Source: Acetobacteraceae bacterium (GTDB lineage Bacteria; Pseudomonadota; Alphaproteobacteria; Acetobacterales; Acetobacteraceae). From it: 11,579 nt of DNA. Each line of letters begins with the position of its first letter. The stretch's first letter is position 1. The stretch is taken from NCBI GenBank assembly GCA_947446625.1, contig CANFIE010000082.1, forward strand, positions 1-11,579, in the 5' to 3' direction. This document shows positions 5,736 to 11,579 of the stretch, piece by piece. The notes beneath the pieces are model-generated. The model was not told where the DNA came from. It worked only from the letters and a program-made list of their open reading frames with translations, and did not search any database. Position numbers and translations under genes: made by a program.

Positions 5736-6500
5736 ATGGCGCGACGCCGGCAGCTTTACGAAGGCAAGGCCAAGATTCTGTTCGAGGGGCCCGAGCCCGG
5801 CACGCTGGTGCAGTATTTCAAGGACGATACCAGCACGAACAACGCCCAGAAGAAGGGCACCATTACCGGCAAGGGCGTGCTGAACAACCGGATCAGCGAA
5901 TACCTGATGACCCGGCTGATGGAGATTGGGGTGCCGACGCACTTCATTCGCCGGCTGAACATGCGCGAGCAGCTGATCCGCGAGGTGGAAATCATTCCGC
6001 TGGTGGTGGTGGTGCGCAATGTGGCGGCGGGCACCTTCTCGGAGCGGCTGGGGATTCAGGAAGGCACCCGGCTGCCGCGCTCGATCATTGAGTATTACTA
6101 CAAGAACGACGCGCTGAAGGACCCGATGGTGTGCGAGGAGCACATTACCGCCTTCGGCTGGGCCAGCACACAGGACCTGGATGATATCGTGGCGCTGACG
6201 CTGCGGATCAACGACTTCCTGGCCGGGCTGTTCCTGGGGGCGGGGATTGTGCTGGTGGATTTCCGGCTGGAATTCGGCCGGCTGTATGAGAATGAAGAGA
6301 TGCGCGTGGTGCTGGCCGACGAGATCAGCCCCGACAATTGCCGGCTGTGGGACAGCAAGACCGGCGAGAAGATGGACAAGGACCGGTTTCGCCGTGACCT
6401 GGGCAAGGTGGAGGAAGCCTACCAGGAAGTGGCGCGGCGGCTGGGGATTTTGCCGGAAGCCGGTATTCGCGACATGAAGGGCCCGGAGTTGATGCAATGA
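5736..6500 (+). CDS. purC: Phosphoribosylaminoimidazole-succinocarboxamide (SAICAR) synthase
   Basis: The 254-residue PurC joins CAIR and aspartate using ATP to make SAICAR. The nucleotide-binding N-terminus YEGKAK (8-13) is followed by DDTSTNNAQKKGT (30-42). The first family signature is VVVVRNVAAGTFS (90-102), and the second is LVDFRLEFG (173-181). ADEISPDNCRLWD (194-206) provides the metal and ATP residues. The length matches single-domain bacterial PurC. AGGA lies 11 bases before the ATG. The stop overlaps the purS start in ATGA, so translation is coupled. It heads the operon purC-purS-orf-purQ-purL-bolA-grxD, whose later steps feed into PurB upstream in the window. Confidence 0.97.
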   Translation: MARRRQLYEGKAKILFEGPEPGTLVQYFKDDTSTNNAQKKGTITGKGVLNNRISEYLMTRLMEIGVPTHFIRRLNMREQLIREVEIIPLVVVVRNVAAGTFSERLGIQEGTRLPRSIIEYYYKNDALKDPMVCEEHITAFGWASTQDLDDIVALTLRINDFLAGLFLGAGIVLVDFRLEFGRLYENEEMRVVLADEISPDNCRLWDSKTGEKMDKDRFRRDLGKVEEAYQEVARRLGILPEAGIRDMKGPELMQ

Positions 6501-6736
6501 AAGCTTACGTGACGATCATGCCGAAGAACGGCGTGCTGGACCCGCAGGGCAAGGCCATTGGCCATGCGCTGGCGGGCCTTGGCTTTGCCGGGGTGGGCGA
6601 AGTGCGCGCCGGCAAGGTGATTGAGCTGGAGTTGGCCGAAACCGACCCGGCCAAGGCCCAGGCCGCCGCCGAGGCGATGGCGAAGAAGCTGCTGGCCAAT
6701 ACGGTCATCGAGAGCTTCAAGGTCGAGGTGCGCTGA
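6497..6736 (+). CDS. purS: FGAR amidotransferase subunit PurS
   Basis: The 79-residue PurS is the small structural subunit of the three-part FGAR amidotransferase (PurL-PurQ-PurS), which converts FGAR to FGAM. It dimerises and bridges PurQ to PurL, helping to channel ammonia. Recognisable elements are the N-terminal strand KAYVTIMPKNGVLDPQGKAI and the VGEVRAGKVIELEL strand pair (about 33-47), with a C-terminal ESFKVEV strand. The start overlaps the purC stop (ATGA), and its TGA touches the next ATG (TGAATG). Confidence 0.95.
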   Translation: MKAYVTIMPKNGVLDPQGKAIGHALAGLGFAGVGEVRAGKVIELELAETDPAKAQAAAEAMAKKLLANTVIESFKVEVR

Positions 6737-6976
6737 ATGCTGCGCCTCTCGCTGTTCTTCATGGTGGGGCTGACCATTGCCATTGCCATGGGGCTGCGCT
6801 GGCGAGAGGAAAAAGTGGCGGCCACCAAACCGGCGCAGCGCAAGCCGCGGCTGGGGTGGGTGGCACAGCAAAAGGCGAAGGCGCACCGGTGGATAACCGC
6901 CGCGGCGCTGGCGGCGGCGGCAACGCTGCTGTTCCTGGGTGGTATCAACTGGCTGCGTGTTTGGCAGGGGTTTTGA
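6737..6976 (+). CDS. Small two-helix membrane protein inside the pur operon, unknown function
   Basis: A 79-residue protein with two hydrophobic segments (about 4-20 and 52-73) joined by a strongly basic linker (R21, R23, K26, K31, R35, K36, R38, K46, K48, R51 against E24, E25). By the positive-inside rule the linker is cytosolic and both ends face the periplasm. I do not recognise the family. The reading frame is convincing: the ATG directly abuts the purS stop and the TGA is 3 bases before purQ, leaving no slack. Base composition matches the neighbours. PurS, PurQ and PurL form one complex, so a membrane protein between the first two is unexpected. It may be a bystander conserved in this lineage or may tether or regulate the complex. 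Neither is shown by the sequence. Confidence 0.78.
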   Translation: MLRLSLFFMVGLTIAIAMGLRWREEKVAATKPAQRKPRLGWVAQQKAKAHRWITAAALAAAATLLFLGGINWLRVWQGF

Positions 6977-6979
6977 GCA

Positions 6980-7681
6980 ATGAAGGCCGGCATTCTGCTT
7001 TTTCCGGGCACCAACCGGGAACGTGACATGGCGCTGGCCTTGCAGCGCGTAACCGGCGTGAAGCCGCCAATGATCTGGCATGGCGAGAGCACGCTGCCCG
7101 CCGGGCTGGACCTGGTGGTGCTGCCGGGTGGGTTTTCCTACGGCGACTACCTGCGCTGCGGCGCCATGGCGGCGCAAAGCCCCATCATGCGCGCGGTGGC
7201 CGAGTTTGCCGCCAAGGGCGGGCATGTGCTGGGGGTGTGCAACGGCTTCCAGATCTTGATCGAGGCCGGGCTGCTGCCGGGGGCGCTGCTGAAGAACGCC
7301 TCGCTGCGGTTCCTTTCCATGGATTGCCATATGAAGGTGGAGCGGACGGACACGCCCTTCACCAACCGGTTCAAGCCGGGCGCGGTGTTCCGCAGCACCA
7401 TGGCGCATGGCGACGGCAATTACTTTGCCGATGCCGCCATGGCTGCGCGGCTGGAGGCCGAGGGCCAGGTGGTGCTGCGCTACGTGACGCCGGAGGGCGC
7501 GGCGACCGAGGCGGCCAACCGCAATGGCAGCGTGAACAACATTGCCGGCATTTGCAGCGCCAACCGCCGCGTGCTGGGGCTGATGCCGCACCCGGAAAAC
7601 CAGGTGGACCCGTTGATTGACGGCACCGACGGGCTGCCGCTGTTCGAGAGCATTTCTGCAAGCTTCGCCACGGCGGGCTGA
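6980..7681 (+). CDS. purQ: FGAR amidotransferase glutaminase subunit PurQ
   Basis: The 233-residue PurQ is a class I glutamine amidotransferase that releases ammonia from glutamine for PurL. The nucleophile elbow is GVCNGFQ with C87. The catalytic partners are H204 and E206 in HPE. The oxyanion and substrate loop PGGFSYGDYLRCGAMA (49-64) is intact. The usual HGEGNY appears as HGDGNY (143-148), a conservative change. The Shine-Dalgarno GGGG (6967-6970) lies inside the end of the membrane-protein gene. The stop is 8 bases before purL. Confidence 0.97.
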   Translation: MKAGILLFPGTNRERDMALALQRVTGVKPPMIWHGESTLPAGLDLVVLPGGFSYGDYLRCGAMAAQSPIMRAVAEFAAKGGHVLGVCNGFQILIEAGLLPGALLKNASLRFLSMDCHMKVERTDTPFTNRFKPGAVFRSTMAHGDGNYFADAAMAARLEAEGQVVLRYVTPEGAATEAANRNGSVNNIAGICSANRRVLGLMPHPENQVDPLIDGTDGLPLFESISASFATAG

Positions 7682-7689
7682 GGGCGACC

Positions 7690-9897
7690 ATGACCGACCT
7701 TCCAATTCCCCTGGCGCCGGAACGCGCCAAGCAGCTTGGCGCCGAATTCGGCCTGAAGGGGGACGAGTATGACCGCGTCCTCGCCATTCTTGGCCGCACG
7801 CCGTCGCTGACCGAGCTCGGCATCTTCAGCGTGATGTGGAGCGAGCATTGCTCGTACAAATCCTCGCGCTTCTGGCTGAAGCAGCTGCCGACCAAGGCAC
7901 CCTGGGTGATCCAGGGGCCGGGCGAGAATGCCGGTGTGATCGACATTGGCGAGGGGCTGGCGGCGGTCTTCAAGATGGAGAGCCACAACCACCCGAGCTT
8001 CATCGAGCCCTACCAGGGCGCGGCGACCGGCGTGGGCGGCATTCTGCGAGACGTGTTCACCATGGGGGCGCGGCCGATCGCGAACCTGAACGCGCTGCGC
8101 TTCGGCGCGCCGGATGCGCCGCGGATGAAGCAGATTATCGATGGCGTGGTGCGCGGCATTGGCGGCTACGGCAATTGCGTGGGCGTGCCGACGGTGGGCG
8201 GCGAGGTGAATTTCCACCCGCGCTACAACGGCAACCCGCTGGTGAATGCCATGACGGTGGGCATCGCCCGCGCCGACAGCATTTTCTACGCGGCGGCCAG
8301 CGGCGTGGGCAATCCGGTGGTCTATGTCGGCTCCAAGACTGGGCGCGACGGCATTCACGGCGCCACCATGGCCAGCGCCGAGTTTGACGCGAACAGCGAG
8401 GAAAAGCGCCCGACCGTGCAGGTGGGTGACCCGTTCAGCGAGAAGCTGCTGATCGAGGCCTGCATGGAGCTGATGGCGACCGATGCCATCGTGGCCATTC
8501 AGGATATGGGCGCGGCCGGGCTGACCTCCTCCAGCGTGGAGATGGCCGGCAAGGGCGACATGGGCATTGAGCTGGTGCTGGATAATGTGCCCCAGCGCGA
8601 GACCGGCATGAGCGCCTATGAGATGATGCTCAGCGAGTCCCAGGAACGCATGTTGATGATCCTGAAGCCGGGCCGTGAGGCCGTGGCGGAAGCGATTTTC
8701 CACAAGTGGGAGTTGGACTTCGCCGTTATCGGCCACCTGACCGATACCGGGCGCATCGTCATTCGGCACAAGGGCCAGGTGGAGGCCAATATTGAGCTGG
8801 CGCCGCTGGAGAGCCAGGCGCCGCTGTATCAGCGCCCCTGGGTGCCGACGCCGAAGCTGCCGGTGCTGGAAGCCGCCAGCGTGGCCGACCCGGTGGGGCT
8901 GAAGGCGGCGCTGCTCAAGCTGGTGGCCTGCCCGGATTTGTGCAGCCGCCGCTGGATCTGGGACCAGTACGACAGCATGGTGGGCGGGCAGACCGCCAAG
9001 CGCCCCGGCGCCGCCGATGCCGCCGTGGTGCGGGTGGAGGACCACAAGCGCGCCCTGGCCATGACCACCGACTGCACCCCGCGCTACTGCCTGGCGGACC
9101 CCGAGGAGGGCGGCAAGCAGGCCGTGGCCGAGGCCTGGCGCAACATCACGGCCGTGGGCGGGCTGCCGCTGGCCATTACCGACAACATGAACTTCGGCAA
9201 TCCGGAGAAGCCCGAGATCATGGGGCAATTCGCCGGGGCGGTGATGGGCATTGGCGCCGCCTGTACGGCGCTGGACTTCCCCGTGGTGAGCGGCAACGTC
9301 AGCCTGTACAACGAGACTGAGGGCCGCGGCATTCTACCCACCCCCGCCATTGGCGGCGTGGGCGTGCTGGAGGATGTGGCCCAGGCCGTGGGGCTGGCCA
9401 TGCCGGAAGCCGGGCACGCGCTGGTGCTGGTGGGTGAGACGCGGGGCTGGCTCGGGCAGTCCATCTGGCTGCGCGAGATTGCCGGGCGCGAGGACGGCGC
9501 CCCGCCGCCAGTCGATTTGCTGGCCGAGCGCCGCAATGGCGATTTTGTCCGCGGGCGGATTTTGGCCGGCACGGTTGCCGCCTGCCATGACTGCGCCGAT
9601 GGCGGCCTGCTGGTGACGGTGGCCGAGATGGCCATGGCCAGCGGCGTGGGCGCCAAGCTGGAAGGCCAGGATGACAAGGGCTTCTGGTTCGGCGAGGATC
9701 AGGGCCGCTACGTGCTGGCGGTGCGGGATGCCCCTGCCCTGCTGGCCGCTGCCGCCGCCGCCGGGGTTCCGGCACGGCAAATTGGTGTTTCCGGCGGAGG
9801 GGACTTGGCGTTGCCCAATGGTGAAGCCATATCAGTGGCCGAATTGAGCGCGGCGCATGAAGCGACCCTGCCCAACCTGATGCGTGACGGAGCCTGA
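7690..9897 (+). CDS. purL: Phosphoribosylformylglycinamidine synthase subunit PurL (small form)
   Basis: The 735-residue PurL is the ATP-dependent synthetase subunit of FGAR amidotransferase. Its length is that of the small form that needs separate PurQ and PurS, both encoded just upstream. Landmarks are WSEHCSYKSS with H53 (catalytic His of the superfamily), ESHNHPS (97-103, ATP/Mg site), QDMGAAG (271-277), and HDCADGGL (633-640) in the second half. These reflect the duplicated PurM-like architecture. GAGGG overlapping the purQ stop is the ribosome site. It is followed after 6 bases by bolA. Confidence 0.98.
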   Translation: MTDLPIPLAPERAKQLGAEFGLKGDEYDRVLAILGRTPSLTELGIFSVMWSEHCSYKSSRFWLKQLPTKAPWVIQGPGENAGVIDIGEGLAAVFKMESHNHPSFIEPYQGAATGVGGILRDVFTMGARPIANLNALRFGAPDAPRMKQIIDGVVRGIGGYGNCVGVPTVGGEVNFHPRYNGNPLVNAMTVGIARADSIFYAAASGVGNPVVYVGSKTGRDGIHGATMASAEFDANSEEKRPTVQVGDPFSEKLLIEACMELMATDAIVAIQDMGAAGLTSSSVEMAGKGDMGIELVLDNVPQRETGMSAYEMMLSESQERMLMILKPGREAVAEAIFHKWELDFAVIGHLTDTGRIVIRHKGQVEANIELAPLESQAPLYQRPWVPTPKLPVLEAASVADPVGLKAALLKLVACPDLCSRRWIWDQYDSMVGGQTAKRPGAADAAVVRVEDHKRALAMTTDCTPRYCLADPEEGGKQAVAEAWRNITAVGGLPLAITDNMNFGNPEKPEIMGQFAGAVMGIGAACTALDFPVVSGNVSLYNETEGRGILPTPAIGGVGVLEDVAQAVGLAMPEAGHALVLVGETRGWLGQSIWLREIAGREDGAPPPVDLLAERRNGDFVRGRILAGTVAACHDCADGGLLVTVAEMAMASGVGAKLEGQDDKGFWFGEDQGRYVLAVRDAPALLAAAAAAGVPARQIGVSGGGDLALPNGEAISVAELSAAHEATLPNLMRDGA

Positions 9898-9903
9898 TAC
9901 CCC

Positions 9904-10134
9904 ATGGCGATGGAATCGACCGCGATTGAAGCGCTGATCAAGGAGGCCATGCCGGACGCCCAGGTGACGATCCAGGACCTGGCCGGCGATGGCGACCACT
10001 ACAAGGCCATTGTGGTTTCCGAGGTGTTTCGCGGCAAGTCTCGCGTGCAGCAGCATCAACTGGTTTACGCCGCCCTGCGCGGCCGCATGGGGGGTGAATT
10101 GCACGCCCTGGCCCTGCAAACCTCAGCCCCCTGA
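9904..10134 (+). CDS. bolA: BolA/IbaG family protein
   Basis: A 76-residue BolA-family protein with the class II KH-like fold expected. GDHYKAIVVSEVF (30-42) is followed by the GKSRVQQHQLVY motif (44-55) carrying the conserved His (H51), then ELHALAL (65-71) with H67. No cysteine is present. Family members bind a [2Fe-2S] cluster together with a monothiol glutaredoxin, and the next gene encodes exactly that partner. Direct DNA regulation, known for E. coli BolA, is less certain for this short type. The start is ATG 9904, with GGAG (9890-9893) in the end of purL; ATG 9910 is an alternative. The purL-bolA-grxD order is common in alphaproteobacteria. Confidence 0.92.
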   Translation: MAMESTAIEALIKEAMPDAQVTIQDLAGDGDHYKAIVVSEVFRGKSRVQQHQLVYAALRGRMGGELHALALQTSAP

Positions 10135-10152
10135 CCCGAAGGAGAAACCGCC

Positions 10153-10485
10153 ATGACCAACCCGGTGTTCGAGCGCATTGAAGGCGAACTCGGTGCCAAC
10201 CCCGTTGTGCTGTTCATGAAGGGCACGCCGGTTTTCCCGCAGTGCGGCTTCTCGGCGCGCGTGGTGCAGATTCTTTCCCATGTTGGCGTGCCCTTCAAGG
10301 GCATCAATGTGCTGGAAGACGGCGAGATCCGCGAGGGCATCAAGGCCTACGCCAACTGGCCGACCATTCCGCAGCTTTACGTGAAGGGCGAGTTCGTCGG
10401 CGGCTGCGACATCATCATGGAGATGTTCCAGGCTGGTGAGCTGCAGGAGCTGATGAAGGAAAAGGGCGTGCCCGTTTCCGCCTGA
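10153..10485 (+). CDS. grxD: Monothiol glutaredoxin, Grx4 family
   Basis: A 110-residue single-domain monothiol glutaredoxin. The active site is C31-G32-F33-S34. Glutathione and cluster contacts are visible as K23 (MKGT), WPTIPQLY (69-76) and GGCDI (83-87). Such proteins carry glutathione-ligated [2Fe-2S] clusters, transfer them to client proteins and pair with BolA in iron sensing. Thiol-disulfide reduction is minor. AAGGAG (10139-10144) lies 8 bases before the ATG, a strong site that may give higher output than bolA. It is the last gene of the pur operon before a long hairpin. Confidence 0.96.
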   Translation: MTNPVFERIEGELGANPVVLFMKGTPVFPQCGFSARVVQILSHVGVPFKGINVLEDGEIREGIKAYANWPTIPQLYVKGEFVGGCDIIMEMFQAGELQELMKEKGVPVSA

Positions 10486-10501
10486 ACAGGCTGGCGATAC
10501 C

Positions 10502-10533
10502 CCCTCCTGCGCGGCATGCTGCCGGCAGGAGGG
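10502..10533 (+). terminator. Long hairpin after grxD that contains the next gene's Shine-Dalgarno
   Basis: CCCTCCTGC (10502-10510) pairs with GCAGGAGGG (10525-10533), and CGGCA (10512-10516) pairs with TGCCG (10520-10524). Together they give a 14-bp stem with one bulged G and a TGC loop. Only CTTTGC follows, so as a terminator it lacks a proper T-run. The 3' arm holds AGGAGG (10527-10532), 7 bases before ATG 10540 of the aldo/keto reductase gene. The same stem could therefore block ribosome access in read-through transcripts. Confidence 0.65.
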
Positions 10534-10539
10534 CTTTGC

Positions 10540-11526
10540 ATGACCGTGATTGAACAACGTGCCCTGGGTAAGGGCGGCCTGAAGGTTTCGGCCATCGGGT
10601 TGGGCTGCATGTCCCTTTCGGGCGTGTATGGCGAGGCGGATGACGCTGCCTCGGAGCGCCTGGTGCGCGACGCCATTGCCCTTGGCGTGAACCACTTTGA
10701 CAGCTCTGACATGTATGGCTGGGGCCATAACGAGCAAGTACTTGGCCGGGCGCTGAAGGGCGTGCGCGACCAGGTGGTGCTGGTGACGAAGTTTGGCCAA
10801 ACCCAGAACCCGGGCGGACCGAACGGGGTGAATGGCCGGCCGGACTATGTGCAGGCCGCCTGCGAAGCCAGCCTGCTGCGGCTGGGGGTTGATGTCATCG
10901 ACGTTTACTACCAGCACCGGGTGGACCCGGCCGTGCCCATTGAGGACACGGTGGGCGCCATGGCCCGGCTGGTGCAGCAGGGCAAGGTGCGCTTCCTCGG
11001 GCTGTCCGAGGCCAGCCCGGCGACCATTCGTCGCGCCGCCGCCGTGGCGCCCATTGCCTGCGTGCAGACCGAATATTCGCTGCTGTACCGCCAGGAGGCG
11101 GAGGAGACGCTGCGCACCACGCGTGAACTGGGCATTGGCTATGTGGCCTATTCCCCGCTGGGGCGCGGCTTTCTGACCGGGGCGATTCGGGAATTTGCCC
11201 AGGTGGATGGCCGGCGGGCGGCGCATCCGCGCTTCCAGGAGGCGAATTTCGCCCATAACCGGGTGCTGGCGGCCAAGGTGGAAGCGCTGGCGAACGCCAA
11301 GGGCTGCACGCCGGCGCAGCTGGTACTGGCCTGGCTGCTGGCGCAGGGCGAGGATGTGGTGGCCATTCCCGGCACCCGCTACCTGCCCCGCCTGCAGGAG
11401 AACCTGGGCGCCCTGGCGGTGCGGCTGACGGCGGAGGAGGTGGCGCAGGTGAGCGCCGCGGTGCCACCGGGTTCGGCGGCGGGCACGCGCTACCCGCCCG
11501 GGGGGATGAAGGCGGTGTTTGTGTAG
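10540..11526 (+). CDS. Aldo/keto reductase
   Basis: A 328-residue NADPH-type aldo/keto reductase with a (beta/alpha)8 barrel. The catalytic tetrad is complete: D54, Y59 (FDSSDMYG), K84 (TKFG) and H126 (YQHRVDP). SPLGRGFLTG (205-214) and the late IPGTRYLPRLQENL (276-289) form the cofactor-binding region. Overall it resembles the AKR13-like/YakC type, but substrate cannot be named. ATG 10540 is preferred because AGGAGG sits 7 bases upstream and the protein then starts with the usual ALGKGGLKVS strand. The in-frame ATG at 10516 lies in the hairpin loop and has no ribosome site. No clear separate promoter fits in the 54-base gap after grxD. Confidence 0.93.
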   Translation: MTVIEQRALGKGGLKVSAIGLGCMSLSGVYGEADDAASERLVRDAIALGVNHFDSSDMYGWGHNEQVLGRALKGVRDQVVLVTKFGQTQNPGGPNGVNGRPDYVQAACEASLLRLGVDVIDVYYQHRVDPAVPIEDTVGAMARLVQQGKVRFLGLSEASPATIRRAAAVAPIACVQTEYSLLYRQEAEETLRTTRELGIGYVAYSPLGRGFLTGAIREFAQVDGRRAAHPRFQEANFAHNRVLAAKVEALANAKGCTPAQLVLAWLLAQGEDVVAIPGTRYLPRLQENLGALAVRLTAEEVAQVSAAVPPGSAAGTRYPPGGMKAVFV

Positions 11527-11538
11527 CGCTGAATTGCA

Positions 11539-11566
11539 AAAGGCCGGGCTTTGCGGCCCGGCCTTT
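11539..11566. terminator. Rho-independent terminator after the aldo/keto reductase gene
   Basis: A perfect 11-bp stem, AAAGGCCGGGC (11539-11549) with GCCCGGCCTTT (11556-11566), encloses a 6-base TTTGCG loop. The A-run on one side and T-run on the other suggest that it works in both directions. It starts 12 bases after the stop codon. Confidence 0.85.
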
Positions 11567-11579
11567 CGGTACTGCGGTG

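Noticed and set aside
7480..9228. A 582-codon open frame on the minus strand opposite purQ/purL.
   Set aside because: The translation is His/Gly/Ala/Arg-rich with no domain and lies antisense to clearly conserved PurL motifs. It is a by-product of GC-rich codon bias.
10516..10539. Upstream ATG (10516) as start of the aldo/keto reductase.
   Set aside because: It lies in the hairpin loop without a ribosome site; ATG 10540 has AGGAGG at the right distance and matches the usual N-terminus.

Overview
This is a GC-rich chromosomal segment. Its gene content and order fit an alphaproteobacterium, and I would guess Rhodospirillales/Acetobacteraceae. That guess rests on the purC-purS-purQ-purL-bolA-grxD run, the N-terminus of PurB, and the NRDE-family protein. 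It is inference, not a search result. I see no insertion sequence, phage gene, tRNA, rRNA or CRISPR array, so this looks like core genome with a few lineage-specific small genes.

Left part (1-3160): radC runs rightward and converges on a leftward cluster. That cluster is a 255-residue TerC-family membrane protein, a second 220-residue TerC-family protein, and a 201-residue predicted lipoprotein whose start lies 2 bases after the second terC stop. The 102 bases between radC and the lipoprotein gene hold a composite palindrome, which is the strongest non-coding structure in the window. The TerC pair points to manganese or other divalent-metal export. The lipoprotein is of unknown function.

Middle (3005-5735): a 157-base divergent spacer with several hairpins leads into purB (adenylosuccinate lyase). 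A candidate terminator follows. Next come a small secreted protein rich in proline, tyrosine and histidine, and an NRDE/TANGO2-family protein with a GTG start and Cys2.

Right part (5736-11579): a tight purine operon, purC-purS-(79-residue two-helix membrane protein)-purQ-purL, continues into bolA and the monothiol glutaredoxin gene grxD. PurS, PurQ and PurL form FGAR amidotransferase (step 4 of IMP synthesis). PurC makes SAICAR and PurB cleaves SAICAR and adenylosuccinate. BolA and GrxD are partners in iron-sulfur cluster and iron homeostasis. The membrane-protein gene between purS and purQ is the most unexpected gene. After grxD, a long hairpin carries in its 3' arm the Shine-Dalgarno of the next gene, an aldo/keto reductase. 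That gene ends in a strong rho-independent terminator.

I do not see a clear new defence or mobile system. The items most worth a second look are the membrane protein inside the pur operon, the SD-containing hairpin, the radC-distal composite palindrome, and the acid-free Pro/Tyr/His secreted peptide.
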